A model generated the notes under the pieces. That model was not told the DNA's origin. It did no database searches and was given only the letters and a program-made list of their open reading frames with translations. Shown here one piece after another: positions 4,798 through 5,542 of a stretch of DNA of 5,542 nt. The position numbers and the translations under genes are program-made. Source of the stretch: an uncultured bacterium (GTDB taxonomy: Bacteria > Bacillota > Clostridia > Oscillospirales > Acutalibacteraceae); contig CAMFFI010000087.1 in NCBI GenBank assembly GCA_945949625.1, forward strand, positions 1 to 5,542, written 5' to 3'. How positions within the stretch are numbered: position 1 is the stretch's first letter; the number at the start of each line of letters is the position of its first letter.

Positions 4798-5542
4798 TTA
4801 ATAGTCGTAATCGTCGCCGTAATCGTCAAACATAAAATCAGCCCAATAATACTGGGACATATACTCGCTGTTGTATGAATTTACAGCGCCGGAATCAAGC
4901 TCCTTAAAGCGATAGTAGTCGCAGTCAAGCTTGCTGACATTAACTGCAAGGCTGTTGTATTTTTTAAATACAGCGTCACCTGCACCGCATTTTTTAAGGC
5001 TTTTCATCATAGCCGAAATAATTTTCTGTATGTATGCCTGCTGTTTCAAATCATAAGGCTCATCTTCAAAAAGGGCTGCTGCAATCTCTTTAATTGTGCA
5101 GGAGCTTCCGTGACGATGAACAAGATAGGCAAAAACCTCCTTTGACCTGCTCCTTTCAAAATGTACCGGAGTTCCGTCAGGAGTAAAAACATCAAAATTT
5201 CCAAAGCATTGAACCCGGAGAAGTACGTCAGACTTCGGCACTATCGGATGCCTGAGCTCCGCCAGTTCTTCCTCTACCTTTTCCTTTGTAACAGGCTTCA
5301 TTATATATCCGCTTGCGTGAAGCTTCATTGCGTCGCCCGTATATTGGTCAAAGCCTGTTACAAAAATGATATTCAGCTTTGGATTGATGTCATTTAGCTT
5401 TTTTGCAAGCTCTACACAGCCGTCAATGTCTGTTGCTTTTACATTGAAGCATTCTGCATATTTTGAAATACCGCCGTTACCGGGTGCGGCATACAGCTTG
5501 TCTACTTTCTTAGATTTTGCGAGAGCTGTTATTATGGCGTGC
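4798..5542 (-). CDS. PurD N-domain / receiver / SARP-like chimeric regulator (5' partial)
   Basis: One uninterrupted frame enters from the right edge at 5541 and ends with TAA at 4800-4798; 247 residues are visible. Residues 1-45 match the N-terminal (GARS_N) domain of PurD, phosphoribosylamine-glycine ligase: HAII (normally after GGRE), LAKSKKVDKLYAAPGNGGIS, AEC and KATDIDG. From about residue 44 the protein becomes the second half of a response-regulator receiver (ELAKKLNDINPK, T62 in FVTGF, K82 in MKP). Residues 107-205 form a SARP/AfsR-like winged helix (CFGNFDVF, FERSRSKEVFAYL), closely related to the regulator at 580-1377. The tail (DFMFDDYGDDYDY) is acidic. The receiver half with the acidic pocket and normal phospho-acceptor Asp is absent, as is the PurD ATP-grasp domain, so neither parent activity is expected to be intact. 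An internal ATG (5328) has no clear ribosome site. A natural fusion and an assembly misjoin both remain possible; the C-terminal identification is secure. Confidence 0.8.
   Translation of the reverse strand, partial: HAIITALAKSKKVDKLYAAPGNGGISKYAECFNVKATDIDGCVELAKKLNDINPKLNIIFVTGFDQYTGDAMKLHASGYIMKPVTKEKVEEELAELRHPIVPKSDVLLRVQCFGNFDVFTPDGTPVHFERSRSKEVFAYLVHRHGSSCTIKEIAAALFEDEPYDLKQQAYIQKIISAMMKSLKKCGAGDAVFKKYNSLAVNVSKLDCDYYRFKELDSGAVNSYNSEYMSQYYWADFMFDDYGDDYDY
5395..5421 (-). other. Fusion joint between the PurD-like and receiver-like parts
   Basis: These bases encode GCVELAKKL (visible residues 41-49). The sequence before it is PurD-like and the sequence after it is receiver-like; the joint itself fits both (PurD helix after TDIDG, receiver helix GLELAKQL). 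The 14 bases at 5401-5414 are identical to 1180-1193 in the other regulator's equivalent helix, so a short homology exists at which parents could have been joined by recombination or by an assembler. Confidence 0.7.

Noticed and set aside
4798..5328. ATG at 5328 as the true start of a short 176-residue regulator
   Set aside because: The frame is open upstream and continues coding for receiver residues (NIIFVTGF), and no ribosome site is evident before 5328. The ATG is an internal Met in a receiver helix.

Overview
The window is AT-rich and looks like a chromosomal piece of a low-GC Gram-positive anaerobe, most likely a gut Clostridia/Oscillospiraceae (Ruminococcus-like) lineage. This rests on strong AGGAGG-type ribosome sites, sigma-A style promoters, Rho-independent terminators and the protein styles. 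The species assignment is inference. No RNA gene, CRISPR array, transposase or phage gene is visible.

Layout. At 1-116 (minus) there is the N-terminus of a small membrane protein that runs off the left edge. From 117 to 579 there is no convincing gene, only a possible promoter with an operator-like inverted repeat, a cluster of TGCAACAAAA repeats, and a clear minus-strand terminator at 510-550. From 2671 down to 580 (minus) lies a two-gene two-component operon: a multi-TM LytS-type histidine kinase, then a response regulator with a SARP/AfsR-like winged-helix output domain. They are separated by one base. The operon has a near-consensus promoter (TTGACG-17-TATAAT). Divergently, from 2986 to 4717 (plus), lies a BcrA-type ABC ATPase with its overlapping ABC-2 permease, driven by an extended -10 promoter. 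A bidirectional terminator at 4740-4776 separates this operon from a convergent minus-strand gene (4798 to beyond the right edge).

The likely logic is that the membrane sensor kinase phosphorylates the SARP-type regulator. The regulator then controls its own operon and/or the divergent exporter through the shared intergenic region (2672-2985). That region carries a long, imperfect, untranscribed inverted repeat (arms 2741-2767 and 2814-2838) touching the kinase promoter -35, plus 10-bp phased A/T tracts upstream of the exporter promoter. The exporter substrate cannot be read from the sequence; BcrAB-like pairs often remove peptide antibiotics.

The most striking item is the convergent gene at the right edge. 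Its C-terminal 200 residues are the second half of a receiver domain plus a SARP-like DNA-binding domain, paralogous to the first regulator. Its first ~45 visible residues are instead the N-terminal domain of PurD (GAR synthetase), joined in one uninterrupted frame at a shared VELAKK helix. This is either a real PurD_N/receiver chimera that has lost the normal phospho-acceptor half, or a misjoin at microhomology close to a contig end. The sequence alone cannot decide.
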